The notes below the pieces were generated by a model that did not search any database, had not been told where the DNA came from, and saw only the letters and a list, made by a program, of their open reading frames with translations. This document shows positions 24,862 to 33,960 of a stretch of 64,000 nt of DNA, piece after piece (position 1 is the stretch's first letter; each line of letters opens with the position of its first letter). Position numbers and translations under genes: made by a program. This DNA is from an uncultured Alphaproteobacteria bacterium (GTDB taxonomy: Bacteria; Pseudomonadota; Alphaproteobacteria; Caulobacterales; Hyphomonadaceae), in contig CAIKWZ010000033.1 in assembly GCA_903831255.1 (NCBI GenBank), positions 1 to 64,000 on the forward strand. The letters run 5' to 3'.

Positions 24862-25278
24862 ATGTCCTCCGAGCTTATGTCGGCCATGTCCGCTGCTGCG
24901 AGCGGGCTACGTGCGCAAACGGTCAGAATTCGCATGTCCGCGGAGAATCTGGCCAATGCGGATTCGGCGGCGGCCACTCCGGGCGGCGATCCATATCGCC
25001 GGAAGGCTCCGGTTTTCCGCGCTTATTTCGACCGCGAGGTCGGCGCGGAACGGGTGAAGATTTCAGGTGTTCGGGAAGACAAGTCGCCCTTTCCTGAAAA
25101 ATACGATCCAACACATCCAGGCGCTGACGCCCGGGGTTATGTGAAGATGTCCAATGTCTCTTCGCTTATAGAGATGGCGGACCTTCGTGAGGCTCAGCGG
25201 GCCTATGAAGCGAACCTCAACGTGATCGAATCCAGCCGCGCCATGATGCTCGGTATCGTCCAGATTCTGAAAGCGTGA
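24862..25278 (+). CDS. flgC: Proximal rod protein FlgC
   Basis: FlgC is a proximal rod subunit. The 138-residue protein has MRMSAENLANADSAA-like RIRMSAENLANADSAAAT at the start, YDPTHPGADARGYVKMSNVS in the middle and the family ending MADLREAQRAYEANLNVIE. It lies between flgB and fliE, 15 bp from fliE. A GGGAGGG ribosome site precedes the ATG. Confidence 0.97.
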   Translation: MSSELMSAMSAAASGLRAQTVRIRMSAENLANADSAAATPGGDPYRRKAPVFRAYFDREVGAERVKISGVREDKSPFPEKYDPTHPGADARGYVKMSNVSSLIEMADLREAQRAYEANLNVIESSRAMMLGIVQILKA

Positions 25279-25293
25279 GGGAGGCGACTCTAA

Positions 25294-25605
25294 ATGTCCG
25301 ATCTCGGAATCTCAGCCGCACGCGCCTATATGCAGACGGCGCAAACCCTCGCCGGCGTTCAGTCCAAGCCGGCAGAGGGGCTGCAAGGCGCTGGCTTTGG
25401 CGATATCCTGAATACTGCGGTCTCAACACTTTCCAAGGCTGCGACCGGAGCCGAGGGCGCGGTATCCAATGCCGCAATGGGACGGGGAGACCTGGTGGAT
25501 GTTGTGACAGCTGTCGCGGCGGCTGAGGCTACGATGGAAACCGTGATCGCCGTTCGTGACGAGGTGATCAAGGCCTATCAGGAAATCATGAGAATGCCGA
25601 TCTGA
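25294..25605 (+). CDS. fliE: Hook-basal body complex protein FliE
   Basis: FliE joins the MS ring to the rod. The 103-residue protein has the usual short, helical form. The C-terminus is well conserved: GRGDLVDVVTAVAAAEATME, then VIAVRDEVIKAYQEIMRMPI. It is the last gene of flgB-flgC-fliE, the order found in many bacteria. Confidence 0.95.
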   Translation: MSDLGISAARAYMQTAQTLAGVQSKPAEGLQGAGFGDILNTAVSTLSKAATGAEGAVSNAAMGRGDLVDVVTAVAAAEATMETVIAVRDEVIKAYQEIMRMPI

Positions 25606-25996
25606 TCGCTGCGCAGATGTCGCTTCAGATGCGCTGAGCCAGCTAAGCAGGCTGTTGAGGGCCGATGCGCCGGTCTCCTGGGGCGCGGTCTCTTCATCTT
25701 TGGTTTCAAGGCGATGATAGGGGCTCCGGAGCCCTTCGGGTTCCGCCGCCGTGCTGGCGGTCGAAACTCCGAGGCACGCAACGCCTGAGTAAACATCTCG
25801 GGAAGCGTTCTGCCGTCAATCTCTCTCGGGCGACTGAACCGGCCAAGATCAAAACCCCGATCCTTGGCTCATCAGCCTAAGCGGATCCCGTCTGATCCAT
25901 GCCTGATCCATCGCGGCGACTTTCGCGAGAAACGGCTCTCGTATCCTGAGCGCCTCGTCAGTTGAGGGCTTTCAGTTCCTCCCAGACGGATCCGGA
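25606..25996. other. 391-bp gap after fliE
   Basis: No supported gene lies here. The main structure is a perfect palindrome GGGCTCCGGAGCCC at 25721-25734, followed by a possible hairpin GAGCCC-TTC-GGGTTC (25729-25743). No T-run follows, so termination is uncertain. The rest holds only short, unconvincing reading frames and no tRNA. Confidence 0.5.
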
Positions 25997-26857
25997 TCAG
26001 TTATCCGCAAGCCGCAGTCGTTCGGAGACATCGCGCGCTGAGGATACGCCTATCGCATCTGCCGCTGCGAAACGCTGAAGCGCCAAACGCCAGAGCCACT
26101 TTGCACTGCCAATTCTGCCAGCTGCTGCGGCGTGGTCCCCGGCAAGGCCTGTGAGTTCAGCTAAAGCCATTCTCTCCGCGTCGCCGGCTGCGCTCAGTCG
26201 ATTCCTCTCTTCACCAAGGAGGATCTCCGCACGGTCAAGGTCTCCCGCTGCAATCGCATCGCGGATGAGTCGCAGAGACGAGGCGCCCGGAGCGAGGGGA
26301 GGGCCCTGCTCGTCGGGAGGCGCTGCCGACGACGGGGGCGGGTGATCTCGTGTGATGGTCTCCTCGTGGCTCGTTTGGTCCCGAATTGCTGCCGGCGGAA
26401 GAGCCGCTTCAGTACGGATTAACGGGGTTGTCTCGCGATCTGGAAGGGCGGCGTCGGTCACCACAGGAGCGTCTCCTTCGGACGCCTGTCGCGCCGTGGC
26501 GTTCTGATCTTCCTCCGTTCGTCTTGGCGCCTGAGGCGGAAGGTCGCCAGAGCGCCAGTCCCGGTTGGCCGCTCGTGTTTTTGACGCATAGTAGGCGTCC
26601 GCCGCCTCCAGCGCCGCCTGACGTCGCGTCGCCTCCTCCGCCTGTCTCCGACGCTCTGCGGTGCGTGGGGAGAGGCCGTATCCGAGCACTGAGAGACCTG
26701 TGGCGGTGAGCAGAAGGCTCAAAATCGCGGGCCAGGCGCCAATCCCGGCCTCGGGGGGGAAGACAGGCGCTCTCAGGGTGCCCACGCTCCAGGCCAGATA
26801 GCCGCCTCCCGTCGCCATGATCGTTCCGGCGAGGATCTGGACTGCGCGCATAAACAT
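25997..26857 (-). CDS. Unknown membrane-anchored protein, 286 aa
   Basis: I do not recognise this protein. From the ATG at 26857 it has two membrane segments (about 5-24 and 38-62), a basic A/R/E-rich helix (RTAERRRQAEEATRRQAALE), a disordered P/T/E/D-rich middle (about 95-195), and a C-terminal helical domain (about 200-280) with TPR-like spacing (LIRDAIAAGDLDRAEILLGE). An upstream ATG at 27013 is in frame but would add 52 residues that look non-coding. It lies between fliE and fliQ but on the opposite strand from both. Confidence 0.6.
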   Translation of the reverse strand: MFMRAVQILAGTIMATGGGYLAWSVGTLRAPVFPPEAGIGAWPAILSLLLTATGLSVLGYGLSPRTAERRRQAEEATRRQAALEAADAYYASKTRAANRDWRSGDLPPQAPRRTEEDQNATARQASEGDAPVVTDAALPDRETTPLIRTEAALPPAAIRDQTSHEETITRDHPPPSSAAPPDEQGPPLAPGASSLRLIRDAIAAGDLDRAEILLGEERNRLSAAGDAERMALAELTGLAGDHAAAAGRIGSAKWLWRLALQRFAAADAIGVSSARDVSERLRLADN

Positions 26858-27085
26858 CAGTTCGTTCCCACTTGGTCGGTGCTCGTCACATTGGTCAACT
26901 GATGACCCTTTAGGGATTGTGGATATGGTCTTATGATCGACCCACAGCGGACGATTAACCTCTTCCCCGTTTCGCTCAACTGGAAACTTGCAGCCGTGGT
27001 CACCCGGACACATCGGTTGCCGTAGCGGCGTACGGCGGTTTTGAAGGATGTGTCCTCACGTGACACGAGGTTCAGGCACGCTTTG

Positions 27086-27124
27086 TTAACCATTCCTTTG
27101 AGAGAGTTAACGGCTGGCATTAAC
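27086..27124 (+). promoter_or_regulatory. Cluster of TTAAC half-sites before fliQ
   Basis: Three TTAAC sequences occur at 27086, 27106 and 27120 within the 60 bp before fliQ. None is paired as TTAA-N7-TTAA. In Caulobacter the fliQ promoter is a CtrA target, so these are candidate half-sites. Confidence 0.4.
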
Positions 27125-27140
27125 GATCCGGAGACAGACG

Positions 27141-27404
27141 ATGAACGGTGGCGAGGTGCTTGATCTCGGACGCGACGCTCTCTGGGCGACAGTTTTTATG
27201 TGCGCTCCGGCGATGATCGCAGGCCTCGTCGTGGGCCTGATCATCGCCTTTTTTCAAGCGCTTACCCAAATTCAGGAAATGACCCTGGTGTTTGTGCCCA
27301 AGATTCTGGCGATCTTTGCGGCCCTGCTCATTTTCCTGCCTTTCATGGGGGCGACGCTGGCGAGCTTCTCGAACGAGGTTTTCACCCGGATCTCGAATTT
27401 CTGA
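27141..27404 (+). CDS. fliQ: Flagellar export protein FliQ
   Basis: FliQ is part of the export gate. At 87 residues it is the normal size, with two membrane segments (about 16-40 and 52-75) and the family sequence PAMIAGLVVGLIIAFFQALT followed by QEMTLVFVPKILAIFAAL. fliR follows after 13 bp. Confidence 0.97.
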   Translation: MNGGEVLDLGRDALWATVFMCAPAMIAGLVVGLIIAFFQALTQIQEMTLVFVPKILAIFAALLIFLPFMGATLASFSNEVFTRISNF

Positions 27405-27417
27405 CGAGGAAGCGGGC

Positions 27418-28173
27418 GTGGATTGGCTGACACAGTATGCATGGGTGGGGGCGCTGCTCTTTGCGCGTCTTGGCAGCGTGCTTATGCTCGCGCCGGGGTG
27501 GGGAGAACAGGTGACCCCCGCCACTATCCGCCTTGCAGCTGCCGTCCTCGTGACGGCTGCTCTGGCCCCCTCGCTTGTAGCTGTCGCTCCGCCGCCTCCT
27601 GCGTCCATAGGGGAAGGCTTTCCTCTTGTGCTGACTGAAATCGTGATCGGACTGGTGATCGGCGGCGGAGCTCGTCTCATGATGAGCGCCCTTCAGGTCG
27701 CCGGCGCTGTTGTCGGCATCTCCTCAGGACTTGGCTTCGCGCAACAGATAGATCCTATCGCCAGCCAGACCTCCGCAGTTTTTGCCGGGTTTTTCTCCCT
27801 GATGGGGGTTGTCCTCATCATGGATGCGGGTCTGCATCGACTCATGATCGAGGCGGCGGCGGAGAGCTATGAAATGTTTCCGCCAGGCGCTCTTCCTCCT
27901 CTGGGGGACACGTCGGTGTTTGTCACGGAGGCCGTATCGGCGTCCTTTCGTCTGGGCCTGCAGATCGCCGCCCCCGTCCTGATATTCTCTCTTATCTTCA
28001 ACCTGTCGCTCGGTCTTGTCGCGCGCCTGATTCCTCAGGTTCAGGTGTTTATGATCGCCCTGCCGCTGTCCGTTCTGCTCGGTCTTGCGATCGCGGCTCT
28101 CGGTCTGGGCGGCGGGTTCCTGGTGTGGATTGAAGAGATGGAGCGCCAGGCGCAGCTCCTCTCGGTTCAGTAA
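27418..28173 (+). CDS. fliR: Flagellar export protein FliR
   Basis: FliR completes the FliPQR gate. The GTG at 27418 with GAGGAAG upstream gives 251 residues starting MDWLTQYAWVG; an earlier ATG at 27292 lies inside fliQ and would add a non-family stretch. About six membrane segments are present, with GISSGLGFAQQIDPIASQTS and a C-terminal LARLIPQVQVFMIALPLSV-like VARLIPQVQVFMIALPLSVL. flhB follows after 12 bp. Confidence 0.96.
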   Translation: MDWLTQYAWVGALLFARLGSVLMLAPGWGEQVTPATIRLAAAVLVTAALAPSLVAVAPPPPASIGEGFPLVLTEIVIGLVIGGGARLMMSALQVAGAVVGISSGLGFAQQIDPIASQTSAVFAGFFSLMGVVLIMDAGLHRLMIEAAAESYEMFPPGALPPLGDTSVFVTEAVSASFRLGLQIAAPVLIFSLIFNLSLGLVARLIPQVQVFMIALPLSVLLGLAIAALGLGGGFLVWIEEMERQAQLLSVQ

Positions 28174-28185
28174 AGGGACGTTTCA

Positions 28186-29262
28186 GTGGCTGAAGACCAG
28201 GACAACAGTCAGAAAACAGAAGAGCCTACCCAGAAGCGCCTGGAGGAGGCGCGCAAGAAGGGCGACCTGATCAAGAGTCAGGATGTCCCGATATGGTTCC
28301 TTTTCCTTGCTGCGACGGGCGTTCTGGCCGCCGCTGGACCCCTGGCGGGGGACATCGCCCGCCCGCTTGAGAGGATTCTCGATCACCCCCATGAGTTTCG
28401 ACTGTCGGATGGGGGGGCCGAGCAGATGCTGCGTGCGCTTGTCAGCGCTCTTTTGGTTCCTCTTGCAATCGTGTTCGGCGCGCTTCTTGTCGCGTCGGTC
28501 ATCGGCCATGTGATCCAGAGTCGGCCGGTCTGGACCTTCGAGAAGATGAAGCCGGATCTTAACAAGCTGTCGCCAGTCGCCGGGCTCGCCCGAATGTTCG
28601 GCGCTCAGGGTTGGATGAACCTGCTCAAGGCCATTCTCAAGATGATCGCTGTTTCGGCGGCGATGATCTATACGATCTGGCCGGATCGCAACGCGCTCGC
28701 CGAGGCGGGCGCGCTTGATATGATCGGGGTGCTCATGATGCTTCAGTCCATGGCTGGGAGGCTGTTTTTCGCCTCCCTGATCGTGGTGGGGGCTATCGCG
28801 GCTCTTGATTACTTCTTCCAGCGTCAGAGCTTCATGCAGCGCATGCGCATGTCGAGGCGGGATCTGCAGGATGAAACCAAGCAGTCTGAAGGGGATCCGG
28901 CGATTCGGGCCCGGTTAAGGGCCATTCGCATGGAGCGATCTCGTCGCAGGATGCTTGCGGCGGTGCCGAACGCGACGGTGATCATCAACAACCCGACCCA
29001 TTATTCGATCGCGCTTCGCTACGACCCAGATAAGGATGCGGCGCCCATGTGTCTGGCTAAAGGGGTGGATGACGTCGCGTTGCGTATTCGCGAGGTGGCT
29101 GCCGAAGCTGGGGTCCCAATGGTTGAGAATGTTCCTCTCGCCCGCGCCCTCTACGCCAGCGCTGAGATCGACGAATACATCCCCAGGGAGCATTTCGAGG
29201 CGGTCGCGAAAGTGATCGGCTTCGTCATGAACACGGCCCGCTCCAGGAACCGACCCCGATGA
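28186..29262 (+). CDS. flhB: Flagellar export switch protein FlhB
   Basis: FlhB controls the switch in export from rod-hook to filament proteins by cutting itself. The 358-residue protein starts at a GTG. It has a Gln/Lys-rich start (DNSQKTEEPTQKRLEEARKK), four membrane segments, and the cytoplasmic domain with the NPTH cleavage site at 269-272 (NNPTHYSIALRYDPD). The linker after the last membrane helix (MRMSRRDLQDETKQSEGDP) is typical. cckA follows 129 bp later. Confidence 0.98.
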   Translation: MAEDQDNSQKTEEPTQKRLEEARKKGDLIKSQDVPIWFLFLAATGVLAAAGPLAGDIARPLERILDHPHEFRLSDGGAEQMLRALVSALLVPLAIVFGALLVASVIGHVIQSRPVWTFEKMKPDLNKLSPVAGLARMFGAQGWMNLLKAILKMIAVSAAMIYTIWPDRNALAEAGALDMIGVLMMLQSMAGRLFFASLIVVGAIAALDYFFQRQSFMQRMRMSRRDLQDETKQSEGDPAIRARLRAIRMERSRRRMLAAVPNATVIINNPTHYSIALRYDPDKDAAPMCLAKGVDDVALRIREVAAEAGVPMVENVPLARALYASAEIDEYIPREHFEAVAKVIGFVMNTARSRNRPR

Positions 29263-29391
29263 TGTTCGTCCCGCCCGGGTTTTGCGGATGGCTTCCTCTT
29301 TCGGGGATAAACTCGCATCCAGCTGGATCCCAGCCGCCCTTTTTGCACCGAATCAGCGCATTAAGGCATGAAACGATCAGGAAGTTCGCTA

Positions 29392-31977
29392 ATGTCAGAC
29401 CCTCGTGACACGCTGAACGACGAGGCGGCGGAGCGCCCCGCCGCCGCCGCGGGTGGGCGTGACTTCGATGTTCTCCAGATCGGTTTCTGGGCCGCCCTTG
29501 CGATTGCCGGCGGGGTCGCCGCCATGGCCGTCACATGGCCTGGGGCTGTGGGCCCTGCCGGTCCTGTGCTCATTATTGCCTGCGGAGCCATGGGGCTTGT
29601 GCTCGTCTTGTGGTGGCTGCGGGGCGCAGGCCGCAGGCTGGGCGTTTTTCCGGAGCGCGGCGCCGCCGAGGCGGCGGCATTGTCGGCGCGCCGGCCGGTG
29701 TGGCTCGAGGCTCTGGGCGAGCCGGCTTTGATATCTGACAGGGGAGGGGCGAGTGTCGCCGCGAATGCGGCGTATCTGGAACTGTCTCAGGTGGCCCGGG
29801 ATCTGGGCGACGCCAGCCACGCGCCCTCCGTGGATCGACTGTTTGGGGCTAATCCTGGAATGGCTGCGCCTATTTATCGTCTGTCAAAAGCAGCCAAGGC
29901 AGGCGTCAGTCGAACGGAGGTTCTTCCTGCCATTCTGTTCGGAGATGCTCATGTTCCGGTTCAGTATGAGGCCAGCGTCGCTTCGCTGGGAAAGTCCCGG
30001 GCGTTATGGAGGCTCCGCAGGGTCGAGGCGGGAACAGGGTCCGGGGCGGTTGATCCGCGCGCTTTGTACGTTGAAGATGCGCCCGTCGGATTTTTCTCGG
30101 CCCGCCGTGATGGCCGTATTGTCTACATCAACCAGACCCTCAGGGGGATGCTTGGACTTCCCGATGACCCGGCCGGTCTGAGACTTGAGGACATCATGCG
30201 TCCGGAAGGCCTGAAGTTGATGCGGCGTGAAGTTCGCGGCGCGTCCAGCCAGCGCGCCGAGGTGGTGATGAGGGCCCGCGACGGAGTGGAGACACCCGCT
30301 CAGCTTATCACGACATGGTCCGCAAAGGGACCTGACGCCCTCACGCGTTCCATAGTTTACCTGCCGAACGGTTCTGATGCTGCATCCCGCAGGTCGACCC
30401 CCGCCGTCGTTTCAGAGGGGGCGCTGGGCGCTCCGTCTTCGAATGATCCGATGTTCGGCGACGCTCCATTCGGCGCCGTCCGACTCGACGGCGAGAGTGT
30501 CGAGACCGCCGTGATGCTGGATGCGAACCGCGCGCTTCTGGATCTCACAGAGGGCCGCGCACAGCCTGGTTCACGGTTTGCCGATCTGTTTGTGGCGGAT
30601 CAGGGTCCGACACGGCTGGCCGAGCAGCTGGGACAGGCTCTGGATGGGGCCGTCAATCTGAAGCTTGCCGGCGAAAAGCAGAAGTCTGTCGATGTTTTTG
30701 TGGCTCTGGATCGGCAGGGACGTCCCTCCGCCGCTTATGTCATTGACACCACTGAGAAGAAGCACCTCGAGCAGCGTGTGGCTCAGGGGGAAAAGCTCCA
30801 GGCGATTGGTCAGCTTGCCGGAGGCCTCGCTCATGACTTCAACAATCTGCTTCAGGGCATCATTCTGAATGTCAACAAGCTTCAGGTTCGTCATCCTCCT
30901 GGAGACCCCACGTTTTTCGAACTGAAGTCGATCAATGAGTTCGCGTCCCGAGGCGCTGAGCTGGTCCGGATGCTTCTGGCGTATTCCAGGAAGCAGGTGT
31001 TCCGGCAGGATGTGTTCGATGTCTCGGACGTCCTGTCTGACTATTATGTGCTGCTGAGAGATATCATCGATGAGCGCATCAAGCTGGACATCGTTCACGG
31101 TCGCGATCTCCCGCGTATCAAGGCGGATAAGCGTCAGCTTGAGACCGCGCTCACAAACCTCTGCACCAACGCCCGGGACGCAATGATCGAAAAGAACGGC
31201 GGTGGTCGCCTGACGATCCGGACATCCCGTGCGGATTCCGCCATGGCGAGGAAGGATGGTTTCTCCCATGTCGCCGACGGCAGTTACGTTCTGATCGAAG
31301 TGATCGACGATGGGGCGGGCATTCCTCCCGAGCTCGTTCAGAAGATTTTCGAACCCTTCTTTACGACCAAGGAAGCCGGCCATGGCACAGGGCTCGGGCT
31401 CGCCACCGTGTATGGGATTGTGAAGCAGTCAGGCGGATACATTTATCCAGTTTCGAAGCTTGGTCGCGGCACGACATTCAAGATCTTTCTGCCGGTGTGG
31501 ACCGGCGAGGATGAGGAGGCTCCCGCCGACGCCGTATTCGAGCAGCCGGTCGCTCCTGCCTCGTCCCCGGCTAAGGGCGCCGATCTCGCGGGTCGCGGCA
31601 GAATTCTTCTTGTCGAGGACGAAGAAGGGGTGCGCGGCATCGCCGCTCAGCTGCTGACCTCTTGCGGCTATCAGGTGATGGAGGCGGGAGACGGAGAGCA
31701 GGCTCTCGAAATCATCAAGGAAAATGCCGGCGGATTCGATCTGTTGATTTCCGATGTGGTGATGCCTGGGATGGATGGTCCGGCGTTGCTGAAGGAAGCT
31801 CGTCAGTATCTGGGCAAGGCTCGGGTGATGTTCATTTCTGGATATGCGGAACGCGATCTGGCGCGCACACTGGAGGAGGAGAGATCGATTTCGTTCCTGC
31901 CTAAGCCTTTTACGCTTCGCCAGCTCGCAGAGCGCGTGAAAACTGAATTGCAGGCCCGAGACAAGGAAGCGGCGTAA
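29392..31977 (+). CDS. cckA: Cell cycle hybrid histidine kinase CckA
   Basis: CckA starts the phosphorelay that controls the cell-cycle regulator CtrA in Caulobacter. From the ATG at 29392, which has AGGAAG 8 bp upstream, it is 861 residues; an ATG at 29368 would add 8. Order: two membrane segments (about 23-75), PAS-like domains (about 100-390), HisKA with the H-box LAHDFNNLLQG (His481), HATPase (DDGAGIPP, then GHGTGLGLATVYG), and a receiver domain with the phospho-acceptor in LLISDVVMPGMDG (Asp788) and PKPF. Location after fliQ-fliR-flhB matches Caulobacter. CtrA and ChpT are not in the window. Confidence 0.95.
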   Translation: MSDPRDTLNDEAAERPAAAAGGRDFDVLQIGFWAALAIAGGVAAMAVTWPGAVGPAGPVLIIACGAMGLVLVLWWLRGAGRRLGVFPERGAAEAAALSARRPVWLEALGEPALISDRGGASVAANAAYLELSQVARDLGDASHAPSVDRLFGANPGMAAPIYRLSKAAKAGVSRTEVLPAILFGDAHVPVQYEASVASLGKSRALWRLRRVEAGTGSGAVDPRALYVEDAPVGFFSARRDGRIVYINQTLRGMLGLPDDPAGLRLEDIMRPEGLKLMRREVRGASSQRAEVVMRARDGVETPAQLITTWSAKGPDALTRSIVYLPNGSDAASRRSTPAVVSEGALGAPSSNDPMFGDAPFGAVRLDGESVETAVMLDANRALLDLTEGRAQPGSRFADLFVADQGPTRLAEQLGQALDGAVNLKLAGEKQKSVDVFVALDRQGRPSAAYVIDTTEKKHLEQRVAQGEKLQAIGQLAGGLAHDFNNLLQGIILNVNKLQVRHPPGDPTFFELKSINEFASRGAELVRMLLAYSRKQVFRQDVFDVSDVLSDYYVLLRDIIDERIKLDIVHGRDLPRIKADKRQLETALTNLCTNARDAMIEKNGGGRLTIRTSRADSAMARKDGFSHVADGSYVLIEVIDDGAGIPPELVQKIFEPFFTTKEAGHGTGLGLATVYGIVKQSGGYIYPVSKLGRGTTFKIFLPVWTGEDEEAPADAVFEQPVAPASSPAKGADLAGRGRILLVEDEEGVRGIAAQLLTSCGYQVMEAGDGEQALEIIKENAGGFDLLISDVVMPGMDGPALLKEARQYLGKARVMFISGYAERDLARTLEEERSISFLPKPFTLRQLAERVKTELQARDKEAA

Positions 31978-31983
31978 TCGGGC

Positions 31984-32922
31984 TCAACCCCAGGGGCCCT
32001 GAGATCGCTCCCATGGGCCTCGAGGACGTCCTTGATCACGAGGCGCAGACGCCTCTCGCCCCCCGAAGCGATCAATCAGCGCTTTGACTCGGTTCGATGT
32101 GGCCGGATGGGTTGAGAACAGGTTGTCAGCCCCACGTCCCGCCAGAGGATTGATGATGAAAAGATGGGCCGTGGCCGGGTTCCTCTCGGCCTGCAGGTTC
32201 ACCGGTCCCCTTCGGGCGAACGTCTCGATCTTTTCGAGAGCGGATGCGAGCGCTGGAGCATCCCCGCTCATCTCAGCTCCCACGCGATCCGCCTCGTATT
32301 CGCGACCCCGGCTGATGGCCATCTGGACGAGACTTGCAGCCAAAGGTGCAAGGATCATGAGCGCGAGAGTTCCGATCATGCCGCCGGGGCGCTCCTGACG
32401 GTTGTCGCCGCCGAAGAAGAACGCAAAATTGGCGAGCGCTGAAATGGCCCCAGCGAGCGTCGCGGTCACAGTCATCGTCAGGGTGTCACGGTTACGAACG
32501 TGAGCCAATTCGTGGGCCATGACAGCCCTGACTTCACGTCGCTCCAGCATGCGGAGCAGGCCGGTCGTGGCTGCAACCGTTGCGTGGTGAGGATCGCGGC
32601 CGGTCGCGAACGCATTGGGCTGCTCATTCGCCATGATGGTCACTTTCGGAGGCGGCATGCCGGCAGCTGATGCGAGCTCCAGGACGTCTTGAACGTAGAT
32701 GCGCACCAGAGGATCCGGATCACTGTCCGATACCTCTCGCGCTCCATACATCGAGAGAACGATCCGATCGGCGTTCCAGTAGCCGATGAGATTTGCCCCC
32801 GCTCCCAGGACGAGGGCGATCGCCATTCCCGTGGCCCCGCCTATCAGCTGACCGACAAGACCGAACAGCGCCGTCATTGCGGCGAGTAAAACGAATGTCT
32901 TCAAATGGTTCATGCCGGTCAT
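31984..32922 (-). CDS. htpX: HtpX-like membrane zinc protease (M48)
   Basis: HtpX degrades misfolded membrane proteins. From the ATG at 32922 (GAAGG upstream) it is 312 residues; an in-frame ATG at 33009 would add 29 residues without family likeness. Two N-terminal membrane segments (about 7-50) are followed by the catalytic [15 protein letters not shown] (HExxH), two more membrane segments, and the third ligand region [14 protein letters not shown]. The C-terminal 30 residues are a G/P/R-rich tail. It is convergent with cckA, 6 bp apart. Confidence 0.93.
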   Translation of the reverse strand: MTGMNHLKTFVLLAAMTALFGLVGQLIGGATGMAIALVLGAGANLIGYWNADRIVLSMYGAREVSDSDPDPLVRIYVQDVLELASAAGMPPPKVTIMANEQPNAFATGRDPHHATVAATTGLLRMLERREVRAVMAHELAHVRNRDTLTMTVTATLAGAISALANFAFFFGGDNRQERPGGMIGTLALMILAPLAASLVQMAISRGREYEADRVGAEMSGDAPALASALEKIETFARRGPVNLQAERNPATAHLFIINPLAGRGADNLFSTHPATSNRVKALIDRFGGREASAPRDQGRPRGPWERSQGPWG

Positions 32923-33040
32923 CGTACCTTCGCCCCAGCCGCATTCCCGGCGTCGACGTTTATGTCGGCACCATGAAACGAATGTGGTGAACGCCCGTCG
33001 GCTGCTCAAGACCTCGCTGACTATTCGAGGCGAGCGGCGC

Positions 33041-33589
33041 TTACTTTACGGTGATCGTGATCCGCTCAGACATGACAGGAGGATCGAAGGGTTCGTGGTT
33101 CCTGTCGGCGAACACCAGCTGGAGGGTATGTTCTCCGGGAGGGAGCTCGATAACCGTCTCAGTTTGTCCGCCTCCGAAGTGGAGATGCTGCGCATCGTTG
33201 GGGATGGCGAACTCCTGTTCTTCCGCTGTGAGCTCCTCATCAATCAGAAGGTGATGATGGCCGGTGTTGTCCTTCTCCACCAGGGCGGGCGCGACACCCT
33301 TTCCATAGAGGCCGAAGACCACCCGTAGCGGAGACGCGACGGTGTCCCCGTTGCGGAGGTTGACGAAGTAGACCCCGGGCCCTGCGCTCGGGTGCGGCGC
33401 GACGGCTGATGAGGAAGCGGCCTTGATCGCGTCGAGCTCGGCCTTAACGGCCTGGAGTTCGCTGGCTATCTGAGTTTCCGCCTCTGTCATGCCCTGTGTG
33501 TCCGGTTCCGTGCATGAGGCGCCAAGCAGGACCGCCGCCAAGCATGCGGCTGAGAGGACGAGCTGTCTTTTGGCCGAGGGGGTGCTCAT
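33041..33589 (-). CDS. DUF4399 lipoprotein
   Basis: A 182-residue predicted lipoprotein with lipobox LLGASC (Cys26), a short coiled region (about 40-60, [20 protein letters not shown]), and a DUF4399 domain (about 72-182). Domain marks are [28 protein letters not shown] and [19 protein letters not shown]. The histidine-rich strand suggests metal binding; the function of the family is not known to me. It stands alone between htpX and recA. Confidence 0.87.
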   Translation of the reverse strand: MSTPSAKRQLVLSAACLAAVLLGASCTEPDTQGMTEAETQIASELQAVKAELDAIKAASSSAVAPHPSAGPGVYFVNLRNGDTVASPLRVVFGLYGKGVAPALVEKDNTGHHHLLIDEELTAEEQEFAIPNDAQHLHFGGGQTETVIELPPGEHTLQLVFADRNHEPFDPPVMSERITITVK

Positions 33590-33960
33590 GGCAAGGCTCC
33601 GGTCTGTTTCGTTCAGTTGAAGTTACATCGGTGCGCCCCTGGAGGCGAGCGACAAGGTAACGTGGTTGACGCAGAATTGACGTCGCAACTGGCGGTCGTC
33701 GCCGGCCACTGGCTGTGGGACGACCGCTATCGTTTCGAATCGTATGCGCGAGCCTGTCTCTTCGACTATCTTTCGTCCGTCCCCGGCGGGGGCTTCGAAC
33801 CGAAATGAACCACTCTTCTCCCTAAACGCGAGATTCTTTCCCCAAACGATTGATTTTCTCTCTTTGTTCCCGTGAACATTTCGTGTACAAAATGTCTGGC
33901 AGGATGCGATAGGGGTCCGTTTGCCCCGCCCGGCCGCCCGTGGCAGATGAGGAGACTGAG
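33590..33960. other. 371-bp gap before recA
   Basis: The gap contains the recA control region at its end. A 63-codon frame at 33617-33808 starts with TTG, has no ribosome site and matches nothing I know, so I do not call it. AT-rich sequence with T-runs at 33850-33870 is likely the recA promoter. Confidence 0.5.
33874..33888 (+). promoter_or_regulatory. LexA-like SOS box of recA
   Basis: GAACATTTCGTGTAC is GAAC-N7-GTAC, one base off the alphaproteobacterial direct-repeat LexA site GAAC-N7-GAAC (GTTC-N7-GTTC on the other strand). It overlaps an inverted GTTC-N4-GAAC (33866-33877). It lies 72 bp before the recA ATG, a suitable place for an operator. Confidence 0.55.

Noticed and set aside
25721-25743. 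Small RNA gene or tRNA after fliE
   Set aside because: Only one palindrome and one short hairpin are present; no cloverleaf, promoter or terminator accompanies them.
33617-33808. 63-codon frame before recA
   Set aside because: TTG start without a ribosome site and no similarity that I know; it lies in the recA control region.
33700-33810. Possible tRNA or tmRNA end (TTCGAACC and GC-rich arms)
   Set aside because: I could not form an acceptor stem or a paired T-arm on either strand, and no ANDN-type tag sequence follows.
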